Source of the DNA: Symbiodinium natans
Taxonomy: Eukaryota; Sar; Dinophyceae; Suessiales; Symbiodiniaceae
DNA: 45,000 nucleotides
Assembly: GCA_905221605.1 (NCBI GenBank)
Contig: CAJNDS010002302.1
Location: 220,001 to 265,000, forward strand
Reading direction: 5' to 3'
Part shown: positions 18,492 through 30,300 of the stretch, piece after piece
How positions within the stretch are numbered: position 1 is the first letter of the stretch
Layout: each line of letters begins with the position of its first letter
Made by a program: the position numbers and the translations under genes
Notes under the pieces: generated by a model
The model's input: only the letters and a program-made list of their open reading frames with translations
What the model was told of the DNA's origin: nothing
Database searches by the model: none

Positions 18492-19090
18492 CCTATACAC
18501 CCGAAAACCCTAAGCCCCTAACAACCCCTAAACCCCCTGAACCCATAGTCCTACGAGGTTGCGGGGGCCTGGCGCCTCGCGGGTTCCGCGCTTTGCGTGT
18601 ATGGGGCCCCTCCAGCGTCTCATAAGCCAAAACCTAAGAACCGTATCATAAGCGAAATGATGGTTCTACTTGGGGCCCATGGTTTTGCCCAAACTGCTCG
18701 TATGTAGCACCCCGGCCCGAACCCTTACCCCCGGCAGCCCATCAGCCGCATCTCGCCCCGAGATGTGTTTCTATACCGACGCTCACTTCCCACAAGCCCT
18801 TCATGAAGGCTCTTGCATGCAGCCCTGAACTCCAAATCTGCTCCCGAAAATCCCCAAAAGACTAAAACCCTGAAACCCTGAAAACCCTAAAACCCTTAAC
18901 AACTAAACCCCAAAAACCCCAAAACACCAAGCTCTAAACCCCAAATCCTAAATCCTAGAACCCATTAACCCTAAATCCCATAGACCCTAAACCCCCTAAA
19001 CCCTAAACCCCAAGTGAGGGACGGTCGGCGGCTGGTCACCCCCTGGGTCTTCGCGAACTCGCAGAAGCTTCGCCTAAAGCTCAATAAGGG
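18492..19090. other. Unassigned spacer
   Basis: No gene recognised. Degenerate CCCTAAA-type repeats (18890-19012). The 70 bp at 19015-19088 are exon-like on the minus strand (FRRSFCEFAKTQGVTS). Confidence 0.4.
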
Positions 19091-19749
19091 GTTTAGAGTT
19101 AAGGGTTTGGGGTTTAGGGTTTAGGGTTTAGGGTTGAGGGTTTAGGGTTTAGGGTTTAGGGTTTGGGGTTCTAGGGTTTAGGAGTTTTCGAGCTTCTTAG
19201 GGCTTGCGTCTGGCTAGGGGTTGTGGCTTGATTGGGGCTTAGGGTTTTGGGCTTAAAAGCTTCGGGTTGCATTGATAGCCCTAAACCCTAAACCCTAAAC
19301 CCTAAACCCTGAACCCTGAACCCTAAACCCCAAACCCCAAACCCTAAACCCTACACCGTTGAGGGCTTCTGCGTCTTTCCGTCTTGCATGGGCCGAAGGG
19401 GTGGAAGGTTGAGGCTTGAGGGGTCGAGGAGTTGAAGAGGGGCTAGGTTTAGGGGCCAGAGGGGGTGCCCCGGGCTTAGGGTTTAGGGTTTAGGGTTTAG
19501 GGTTTAGGGTTTAGGGTTGAGGGTTCTTTTGAACTCACTAACTCCTAGGTCCAGCCTCTGAGGGGTATGTTAGGGGCCTGTTTAGGGTTTAGGGCTTAGG
19601 ACTTTGTAAACTCTGACAGGGCTTTATCGGCTTCATCAGCGCGTTACGCGAAATTTTCGGGGCCCTAAACCCTAAACCCTAAACCCTAAACCCTAAACCC
19701 TAAACCCTAAACCCTAAACCCTAAGCCCTAAACCCTAAACCCTAAACCG
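19090..19749 (+). repeat. Alternating TTTAGGG and CCCTAAA arrays
   Basis: TTTAGGG at 19090-19175 and 19475-19523; CCCTAAA at 19275-19355 and 19661-19749. Spacers of 80-130 bp are unassigned. Confidence 0.9.
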
Positions 19750-20049
19750 TTCAGGGTTCTCCGACCCTCCTCAGCTTCCAGCCACCTCTGCTTGAAGCCC
19801 GCCGATTTCCGCTGCCCCTCCTAGGCAACCATGGGCAATCATGCCCGTTCCTAAGGCAAGTCGGCCAGAAGAAGAGATCCCAACCGATTTAAGTTTAGGG
19901 TGTAGGGTTTAGGGTTTAGGGTTAGGGCTTGGGGCCTAGGGCTTCAAGCCTCAGCCCGAAATCCCGTTCTCTCTGAAACCCTACACGAAACATACCTACG
20001 AGAGATCCTCTGAACCGAAGCAGGAGGCAGGGATTTCATGAGAAGATCG

Positions 20050-20163
20050 CTAGACCTAGAAGTAACCTAGGAGTAGAAAGGGTGCCCTTTTGGCTTACGG
20101 GGCGTATAAGGGAACCTAAACCCTAAAAAAAAGGGGAATGACGGCCGACTCTGGGTCCTAGGA
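20050..20163. mobile_element. MITE-like element, family B copy 2
   Basis: About 114 bp from GCTAGACCTAGAAGTAACCT to GACTCTGGGTCCTAGG. Same internal blocks as 18110-18214. Confidence 0.8.
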
Positions 20164-20514
20164 GGTCTCCCACAAACCCTGCGCAGGCATAGAGTCAAGG
20201 GTGGCGCCCCGAAACCCCCCCGAACCGGTTTAGGGTTTAGGGTTCAGAGTTCAGGGTTTGGGGTTTAGTTTAGGGTTTAGGGTTCAGGGTTTCGGGTTCA
20301 GGGTTCAGGGTTCAGGGTCTATAAGCCTGGAGGGCTTACAAGGTTCAGGGCACCAGTGCTTGAAGGCTTGGTTTCTCTACCCCAGGTCTCTGAGCCTGAA
20401 GCACAAAAGATTTCCCTACTACCCCCCTCTTTACTACCCCCTCTAGGTTCCCCCCTTAAATAACCTTAATTAGGCTTAATTTTCCCTACATAGCCGTAAT
20501 TCTGCGAAGGGTTA

Positions 20515-20646
20515 AGGGGATATCGCCCCTTATACTGACAGTCCTTAATGGGGACTCTAATAGGGGGGTACTATAGTCCCTAGTAAGGACATCAGTCATA
20601 TCACCACTCTAAGCTAAGGAATATTCCCAAAATGAGGGGATATTGG
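20515..20646. mobile_element. MITE-like element, family C copy 2
   Basis: Shares CCCTTATACT, CCTTAATGGGGACTCTAATA and GGGGGTACTA blocks with 12876-12999, in the same order. Palindromic ends are weaker. Confidence 0.65.
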
Positions 20647-20658
20647 AGCTTCTGGAAC

Positions 20659-21260
20659 CCCCGAAACCTAAACCCTAAGCCCTAAACCCTAAACCCTAAA
20701 CCTTGAACCCTAAACCCTAAACCCTAAACCTTCAACCCTAAACCCCAAGCCATAAACCCTGAACCCTCAACCCCAAAGCGCGCCTTGACCAGATCCACTA
20801 GTGTCCGGACAGGTAGCAGGCCAGCGCTGTTGGCCTAGGGTTCAGGGTTCGGGGTTTAGGGTTTAAGGGCTTTTAGTAACCCTAAACCCTAAACGTCGGG
20901 CTCTCGGGGTCAAAATTGTGTCTAGACAAAGCCACGAGGGTTCAGAGGTGTTAGGTTTGGGGGTTGTGCCCCAAACCCTGCATAAACCTTAAACCCTGTA
21001 AACCTTAAACCCTAAACCGCAAACCCTAACCCCTATACCCTAAAACCCTAAACCCTCAACCCTAAACCCTACTTCTCCGCCACCGACAAGAACATCCGGC
21101 GCGGAAACGCACAGGGATCGCCTGTGTCTTTTGGAGCTCCAACTTATGATTAGGGTTATTGGAAGCCCTAACTAAACACTAAACGCTAAACACCGCTAAC
21201 CCCTAAACCCTAAACCCTAAACCCTAAACCCGAAACCCCAAAGGATTACGGGGCCTAGAC
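20659..21260 (+). repeat. CCCTAAA-rich stretch with short exon-like spacers
   Basis: Degenerate CCCTAAA at 20659-20780, 20877-20895, 20990-21070 and 21200-21243. Spacers near 20781-20840 and 21070-21130 are unassigned. Confidence 0.8.
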
Positions 21261-21281
21261 CCCTGGGCCTTGAAGGGACAC

Positions 21282-21333
21282 TGTCCGCAGTGGCTGAGGC
21301 GACGGCCAGATGGTTCAGGTCCTGCTTGCCATC
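21282..21333 (-). CDS. RRM gene candidate exon R6
   Basis: This segment encodes DGKQDLNHLAVASATAD between an AG (CCGAG) acceptor and a GTGTCC donor. It follows R5 in phase 0 and has coding character, but no family motif shows that it belongs to this gene. Confidence 0.45.
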
Positions 21334-24300
21334 CTCGGAGAGGTTAGGGTTTGGGATTAGGGTTTAGGGTTTAGGGTTTTAGGGTTTGGGGTTTAGGGTT
21401 GAGGGTTTAGGGTTGAGGGTTGAGGGTTTATATAGGGTTTAAAGTTTAGGGTTCTCCAGTCCAAGCATTCACTGGTCAAGCTCGCTACCCTGGTATCGAA
21501 CGTCTCTCACCCACCCTTTGAATCCCATAACATTGGGAAAAATTGAGTTTTTCAACTTCATGTAGTCAGAACGCAATGGCTCCCAAAGCACCCGCCTCCA
21601 GTTCTTTCGCTTCACCATTTCAGCAAACGAAAAAAGGAGAGGAGGGGAGGGCGCTCTAATACATCAGAACCCCCATGCTCCAGCGGTCCTCTGGTTGGGG
21701 TCTGCCGGGGGGGGGGGGGGGGGGGCCGTCGATTTTCACCGGCCTAAGAATCGACACTCGAAGTTTTCGCCGGCTATGGAGGGCTTTCATGGCATCAGAA
21801 TCACAGAACCAATCTTCACCTTGTGTCACACGACTCAGAGCCGAAAGATGAACAGACGGCTTCACGGAGAGAGTGAAGTGAAGGACCTGCTCAACACGGT
21901 CTCTAAGATGCGAGAAGCTTCCCAATATGGGCTCTCCTGGGACTCCCCCCGGGACACCTCGGCAGACCCCGGGGACGGCAGTTGCTAAAAGTTCGATGGC
22001 AAATGTCAAACGCTCGCCTGCGGCGAGCGTTTAACATCTGCCGGCGAAGTTTTGACTTTTGCCTGCGGACTCATTGGTGCCTAACTGATATATGAAAGGG
22101 GGTTTCCGGTGTTCAAGGTTTAGGGTTGCTAACCAGTGCAAACGATGGTTGGGGTTTCTGGGCTTAAGCTCGGCAATATACGGTTTACGGCTTTATCAAA
22201 GAGGGAACCTCCAGACTCCTCCATGATGCGGGTGCTGATGAATGAGCTTAAGTTGCCACGGTATTCTGTACCCACGAAGGATACGCGGTCGCATTTGCTA
22301 CATAGACCCCGATTACGGTGACTTAATCTAGACTGTACCATGTTGTAATGCAGAGTTTAGGGCTTATAAAGCTTGACGAAGTACCACGAGACTGAGGCAC
22401 GGAAAGCGCACACGGGATCCCAAAGAGACCGAGACACAGAGAGACGCGAGAGAGAGCGAGAGAGAGCGAGAGAGAGCGAGAGAGAGAGAGAGAGAGAGAG
22501 AGACACCGAGAGAGAGAGGGAGAGAGAGGCAGAGAGAGAGAGGTAGAGAGAGAGCGAGAGAGAGACGGAGAGGCAGAGAGACAGAGAGACAGAGAGAGGG
22601 AGAGAGATTACAGGGTCTATATAGGGTTTATAAGTAAATAAATTTAAAAAATAAATAAATAAAAATATATATGTATATATGTATTTATTTATTTATTTAT
22701 TTATTTATATTTATATACGTATATGTGCACAGGGTGCCTCGGCGACAGCATCTTCGTTCGCGACTTGGCCCTAACGTAAGAACCCACTTCTCCAAACCAA
22801 AACCTTAAACTAGGCCTGTTATTAGCCCAGAAAGCCCACCTCTCTAATCGAAGAGAGTATCGTATACCAGAAGACCTCTTTAAGAGAACATCTCAGGAAG
22901 TCATGGATAAGGAGCCCTAAAAAGGCAGGGTGGTTTGGGCTGCTGGGGTGGGCAGGGGGGAGTGAGGGGCGGTGGGCTGAGATGAAACCCTAAACCCTAA
23001 ACCCTGAACCCTGAACCCTAAACCCGAAAAGACCAAAGCCCCGGTGGCCTCCGCGGCTTCAGCCGTGAGGCCTAAGCGTTCCGCCTCCCCCTTCGCGAGG
23101 GCCACCTGGTGGAAGGGGAGGGTTTAGGGTTTAGGGTTTAGGGTTTAGGGTTTAGGGTTTAGGGTTTAGGGTTTAGGGTTTAGGGTTTAGGGTTTAGGGT
23201 TTAGGGTTTAGGGCTCAGGGCTTAGGGCTTAGGGCTTAGGGCTTAGGGCTTAGGGTTTAGGGTTTAGGGTTTAGGGCTAGGGTTTAGGGTTCATGAGGGC
23301 TTAGGTTTTAGGGCTGTGGTTACTTGGAGGTTCAGGGTACTTAGTAACCCAAGTGTGACTGCATGTATACCCAATGATGACCCTCTTGGGGTACTTAAGG
23401 GGCTTATATGCCGGTTACAACTACACTTGTAATTGGGTTATAAAAACCCTGAACCTCCCAGCAAAAGTTCAGGAGATATACTACCCTAAACGAAAAGTTG
23501 CTGCTCAAGACCCGTGGCAGGGTTACCAGGTTTGGGTTTCCAGTTTTGGGGTTTGGGGCTGAAAGTACTGGCTTAAACTTTAGAGGCGGTAGGGGGCTTT
23601 GGGGCTGAGGAGGGTTTAGGGTTTGGAGTTTAGGGTTTGGGGTGGCCTGTTTGGCCGGAGGTTGCTGGCGTTCAGAATTGGGGGGGGAGGGGGAGGGGGG
23701 GGGGGGGAGGGGGAGGGGGGTGCGGAGGGGGGAGGGGGGGGACTCGGTGATGCGATATCCGCTCCTCGCAAACTTAGAATTCAACTTAAACCCGAGCCTG
23801 TACACCCGCGAACATCCCTAAACCCTAAACTCTAACCCCTAAACCCTACACCCTAAACCCTAAATTTAAACCCTAAACCCTAAACCCTAAAACCCTAAAC
23901 CTATATACGTAAAGAGATGTGTATGTGCTCGCGTATGGGTAATTCTCCTAAACTCGGGCTCCTTCAAGAGGAGACCCTGAGTTAGGGAACTACCCGTATC
24001 TGCCCTCAACCATGATGCTAGGGCGCCACAGTGTACAATTAATACTTCTACATTGGGGCCGAAAGTCTATAAGTACCGTCAACCCGACACCTTCAACCCT
24101 AAATAAACCCTAAGCCCTACTTTGGGCCATTTGGAGCTTTAGGGCAAATCGTGTAGTATAGGGGCCTTAGTTAGAACAAGGGTTTGGGGGTTCTTATAGG
24201 AGAATTACAAAGGGACCATACGGGAACACTAAACCCTAAATCCCTAAACAACCCTAACCCCTAAACCCTAACTAAACCCTAAACCCTGAACCCTAAACCC

Positions 24301-27300
24301 TAAACCCTAAACCCTAAACCCTAAACCCTGAACCCTGAACCCTGAACCCTGCTATACTATTCCGACCCCTTTTGTAGTTTGAATCTACTCCGCGCCCCGA
24401 TCGCTCCGGCCTGTAACTGGTTGAAGAGGGAGCTCTCCGGGACCTTTTAGCAAAACTAGAGTTTAGGGTTTAGGGTTTAGGGTTTAGGGTTTAGGGTTTA
24501 GGGTTTAGGGTTTAGGGTTTAGGGTTTAGGGTTTAGGGTTTAGGGCTACAGGCTTGAGGCGTTAGGGTTGGGGCTAGAGAGTTTGGGGTTTAGGACCATA
24601 CCCAACATCCCTCCGCAAGTCCTAAACCCTAAACCCTAAATCCTACACTGCGAAACTGCGAAACGAGGTGGAGAAAGCTTTGCCGCTTGCCGTCTTGTCG
24701 TGGAGCTCCTGGATGGCCCGCTGCGCCTGACCGAGGGGAGGCCCAGCGGCCAGAGTTCGGGCCCTGGAATATCTAGGTTTAGGGTTTAGGGTTTAGGGTT
24801 TAGGGTTTAGGGTTGAGGGTTGAGGGTTTAGGGTGTAGGGTTTAGGGCTTAGGGCGGGCTTAGGAAAGATCTTAAATGTACTCTCAACGAAATAAAACAA
24901 CACATAGAATCTCCCCAGTGCGTACCCGGACTAGTACAAGCTTGCTGTTGTGCAGTATTGAAGGGCTACCCGCAGCCCGATAGGGCTTAGGGTGTAGGGT
25001 ACTTATAACCCAACTATACGTGTAGTTCTAACCCACTTATGAAGCCCCTTGATTGCCCTAATAGGGTTAGCACTGGGTTAGAAGCACAGATATAGTTGGG
25101 GTTACATGAGTACCCTGAACCTCCAAGTAGGGTGCAGGGCGGAAGGTTCACGGCCCAGGGCTTCGTAACTAGGATTCGGGATTCTGTTCCAGCCTCGACC
25201 CAAACACCGTGGGCTCTTAAACCCAAAAGGGAAAATCCAACATGTCCTAAGGGCCTATCGAGAAATCAAAGGCCTAGCTGGTTTTTTGCCTTTCAGTTCC
25301 GTGTCCATTGCGCGTCATTCCCGGCTCTGTTGACGCACAGCTTCTTGTACGTGGCGAGAGTTGCTTGTGGCATGTCATCGACGCGTGAGCTCTTTTGAGT
25401 GCGCACGTCTGGCTGGGTGCACTGTTGCCTTCATGTACCAGGATGGGCTATTAGGCCTTAAAACCCCCTTAATGAACCCTTATAAAGGGCCTTTTAAGGG
25501 AGTATAGGGTATAATAGTCCATCCAGGTAATCGCTTTTGCTGGACCGCAGGGTCTCGCCTGCGTGGGCTGTGGTGCCAGCGCGGAGTATATAGCTTTGAG
25601 GGGTGCCCGCCTAAACCTTAAACCACAAGCCCTAAACCCTAAACCCTCTTTCCGAAGAGGTCTTCCTGTCAGGAACTTGCACTTCCCCGCCATCTTGCGT
25701 GCATGGTCTGGGGTAGGCAAGTCATTGGCTGCGCACTCGGAGACTTCCATGTCGTGGCTTTTTCCCTTCCGGGGGCTTAGGGTTTAGGGTTTAGGGTTTA
25801 GGGTTTAGGGTTTAGGGTTTAGGGTTTAGGGTTTAGGAGAACAACGAGATTCTGCATTGTCCGAGCGTCCGCCCTCTCCAATTTAGGCATCAGGCACGAG
25901 TCACAAGACCCGATGTGTGTCCAATGCCCCTCACTGAGCATTTTCGCAACTCTGATGTATTCCTACACCCCTTAAAGCCCCAAACCCTAAACCCTAAACC
26001 CACCCTCTTCCTTACTCGGCTGGTCCTTGAAATCATCGGGAGAATATGTCTAGGTAGCCTTTATACGCTTAAACTAGGGAAACATGCCAGTTTGGAACGC
26101 TCAAGGTTACTCTAGGTAAACATCATAAACCCTAAACCCTAAACCCTTATGTGAAAGCTCGGAACAGGGCCTGCGTAAGGCCCGGTAGCCGAACGAACGC
26201 GCAGCCAAACTGGCTCGACGCCTGTTTGGAGATAAAGGGCGTAGCCCGTTTAGGGTTTAGGGTTTAGGGTTTGGGGTTTGGGGTTTGGGGTTTGGGGTTT
26301 GGGGTTTGGGGTTTGGGGTTTGGGGTTTGGGGTTTGGGGTTTGGGGTTTGGGGTTTGGGGTTTGGGGTTTGGGGTTTGGGGTTGTGGGTTTAGGGTTTAG
26401 GGTACGGGGGGCAACCGAAGGAGGACAGGGAACAAAACAGTCAACCCCAACAGAAGCCCTTAATACCCCTGGAACAACCAACAACCGAACAGCAAGACCC
26501 CAAACCAAGGGCACACTTTTTACGAAACCTTCGACCGCTTTGGTCATGGCTTGAGCCAACGATTATCGGGTTCATTGACCCTTTAACTTCCAATACCAAC
26601 TCCTTTCTACAATACCAATTGCAGCTCCGCACTCCCCCTGTCCTAGGATTTCCTAGGACACATTGGAGGTGCAAATCTTTGGCCAAAAACCGCCATTTAG
26701 GCAGCAGCCAGCTGCTTGAAATGCACATTATGGTTTAACGTCATCCAGGACGAACCTTCAGCTCATTGGCTGAATCCTTTACCATTGAGGATTTCTTCAC
26801 CTCGTACTTGGAAAATTCACGTTCCAGCGGCCCGTTCCTCACCAAGGAACTCAGCATTCACCACCCAGCCATCCTTGAGGCAATGCTTACAAAGCGTCTT
26901 AGCCCTGGGCTGTGAATATCGCAGAACATCACAGTCACTGCTTGCGTGCATACAGTTCCCACCCACTGTTGTATACAAAGTGGCACTCGCAGGAATAACC
27001 ACCGCTTTCTTGATCCACAGCCATTTATACAGCCGTCGAAAGAGGCACCATGCCAGTTCCCAGAGTATAATTGCTGCCACCAAATACGCAACAAGGTCTG
27101 AATTGTTGACAACCATTTCAATACCTTGAGCCAGAACCATCACCGTAGACGTGTTGGCGACCTTGCACACCCCTTCTTCTGAGCAAAAGAATCCAGCCGT
27201 GGACACTTCTTCGCCACCAGTTGCCATCCCTTGCAGAGATGCAGCCACCATCATGACCGCCAATGCAAGCGAGGCTTTTTTCAAGTCAGTCCCTTGTACC

Positions 27301-30300
27301 AACAGTCGGAGACCCCAAAGTGCCTTTTGCTTTGCGTACACCTGTCCACTCATCAACTTAGTCAACAGGTCAGCGATCATATACTCACCGCGAAGATGCG
27401 CTATCACCATATAACCACGGTCCACCAGAGACCTGACACCGGCTGCTCGAATTCTCAGGTGTCTTGTCCTCCAGCTTCCAGCAGGATATTGAATGATCGA
27501 GCACGTTGAAACCGAATCTGTATATAGCACTTTTTGCAGCGATTCTTCACCTGTTCCAACCAAAGCGGCAATTATAGGGGTGCACGACTGAATCATCGTT
27601 GCTCCCTCTATGGACGCATGTAATTCAGCTTCAGCTGTACTTAAAGCCACCGTTGATTCTTTGTGTTGCCCACATTACTGGACAGTCACCCCACACCACC
27701 ACCGCTCCTGAGTGGCTCTTTTCGTTTTCACCTGCTGCAAAGCTGGCATCCGCGTAGGACTCCACCACCTTAACGCCTCGTCCATAACGCAACACCTCAT
27801 TTCTTTCTTTTTCGCATGTTGCGATTGCTCCGAACGTCAAGCCTAACGTTGGAGTTGCAGCAAGGTATCGGAAAACTTCCTCAGCCTTTTTAACCACAAA
27901 TCGCGGCCTTCGGGATGTCCACAAAGACAACTGGCTCGTGCAGAACGCCAAATCAGGTCGAGTTTTGATTGCCACCCAGAGGAACTCCCCTACGGCACCT
28001 TGAGCCGCTCGCAAGGAAGGAATATCCACCTCCTCTTCTTCACCTGGAGTTTCTTTCACCATTGGCAGGTTACTCCCTTTTCCAGTTTCATCGATCTGAT
28101 ACCCTCGTCGGTTCAGCAAATCTCTCACAAAGTCCTCCTGGTTGAGAAAGAAGCTGCCATTTCGATACCAGATTTGGACACCCAAAAACTTCAGGAATCC
28201 ATCACCGCAGCCTGGACCACAGAACTCGGGTTCAGAAGTTTTCCACTCCTTCCTAATCTGTTCCAAGGCCTCCCGGAGCACTGTCATAGTCCCAGCCATC
28301 AAAAAATCATCCACGTAAAGACCCATTGTCCCTACCAACTTGCTTGCACCTTCCAACTTCTCTTGTGCCATAATAAGGAACAGGCTTGGGTCTGCATTGG
28401 ACCTCTGAAAGCTCATTGCTTGCCCATCCTTTGACACCCAAGACATCCCTTGAAGACGTTGGTCTCGCCACTCCACCCATGCTGCAGGACTTTCGGCCAA
28501 ACCATACAAGGCCTTCCTCACAATCCACCGCTCCTCTTTTGTGCAAAGACCCAATTTCACCGCCGCCCTTGGGGGCTGCACCACCACCAAACGCCCTTCT
28601 CTTTGCGCCCTATTCATCGGCGCCGTCAGAAAAGCTTTGGAAATGTCTAAGCCAGCGATGATCCACACCATATATGCTGCGTGCCTCACTTGACACCTGA
28701 ATGTAGTTGAATCTAAACCTGGAGCGTACAGCGAGTGACGACTGAGTGACCTCGGCCCTTCATATTCTGTAGCTGCCGTTGACGAAATGAAGTTTCCACA
28801 TGCACAGATACGGGCACGTCGCCTCCCTGTCCCTTGCTTCCGGGTAAACACCACCAGACTGGGAACGTACTCAATCACCGGTGCATTAGGCTCTTCCGCC
28901 AATTTGTCCAGCTTTTCTTGAGTTGTTGGTTCCACCACCTCCAACTCCTTCACCAAAGACGTCACCTCGTCCGACAATGATTCCCTCCACTTTTCCAGCT
29001 CTTGCATGGCTTCTTGTGTAGGAATTGTTTTTGTTTGCAGGAACTCAACCTCCTCTGCTGCCTCGAGCGCGGTATTTTCTTGCACCATTTGCTGAACTTG
29101 AGCTGCTTTGACCAAAAACTTCGAGAGCTGTTCCTCAGCCCTTTTTGCTTTAACCAGCCATTCTCTAGTCTCTGATCCTTTCTCCTCATTCGACTCATTG
29201 GCCGATCCATGGAACTCGTCCAAAATGCAACATTCCTGTTCAGCAATTAGGCGTCGAATACTCAAATGCTCCTCTAGAGCCCATTGATGCGCTTCGAACA
29301 CAGCGTAGTCGACTTCCTCTGCAAGGTCGTCCAGCGAGGTCTCTTTCAACGTCATTTTTAACCACTTCCTTTTTTCACCTTCTTCAGCCTGTGGTTCCGG
29401 AAGAGGAAACTTGCATTGGAGAAGATAGCACCTATCCTTGTAGCTCAAACGCTCCATAAAAACAGGTGTGTACCCTGTCAAGGATACCCTGTTCCCTTTC
29501 CAAGGCATAGGACCATGCAGCTTTCTCGGAAAGAACGACATGAAGTTCCAGTGGATATCCACCAATTTTCCAGGTAAGACTTTCTTCCCATAGGATTGCT
29601 CCACCACTTCAGCTCCTTCCTCTAAGACCTTTTCATCCTCAACCCACAGCTGACCATCTTTATAGTCACCAAAGCCACACACATAATTGCAGCAATGCTT
29701 TTCATTGTGACTATCCCTATGCAATGACACCGGAGCATTGCATGAGATCTGAAGAGCAGAAAATTTGGCTTCAGGATTGTGGTGCCTCACGAATGATGCC
29801 AAATAACGACATAGCCATGGTCTTCGATGAGTCTCTTTTGTGATACCACACACTCCGCCATGAGTATAGTGGCCCAACACCAGAGCTCGCGTACTTGTGC
29901 ACCAATTGTTGATACCACCTCTTCGATTCACCCTCTTTGGGTATACAATCCCTTCCAAAAGCTCCTCGCAGTCCACGTAATCATACATAGACCTTTCATA
30001 CATTGACTTGGCTTTTTGCTCTTCTTTTTTCAACTGTGTTCCATCCCCAGCAGTCTCACTTTTGCAGACCAAATAAGCATTTTCATGAGGAGAACAGCAA
30101 GTCGGCCAATACTCATCACCAGGAACATTGTCCTCAACATCTGCATTTTCTTCCAGCTCCCCCAGACCCTGCATGTCATCCTCGAAAATTTCTAAGGGCG
30201 GACTCTCCCCCCGCTTGTGAAGCAAGCGCAAGGAGCCCACATGACCACGCAGTGAAGAGGCCGGGCTTTTCTCCATCAACCGATGGCGAACTGGAGGATC

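Noticed and set aside
21656-22009. A protein-kinase gene
   Set aside because: Only DRWSMGVLMY is kinase-like. No DFG, APE or HRD motif is seen in any frame nearby and a stop follows at once.
26257-26559. Proline-rich (PKPQTPN) frame
   Set aside because: It is the translation of the TTTGGGG array running into the LTR.
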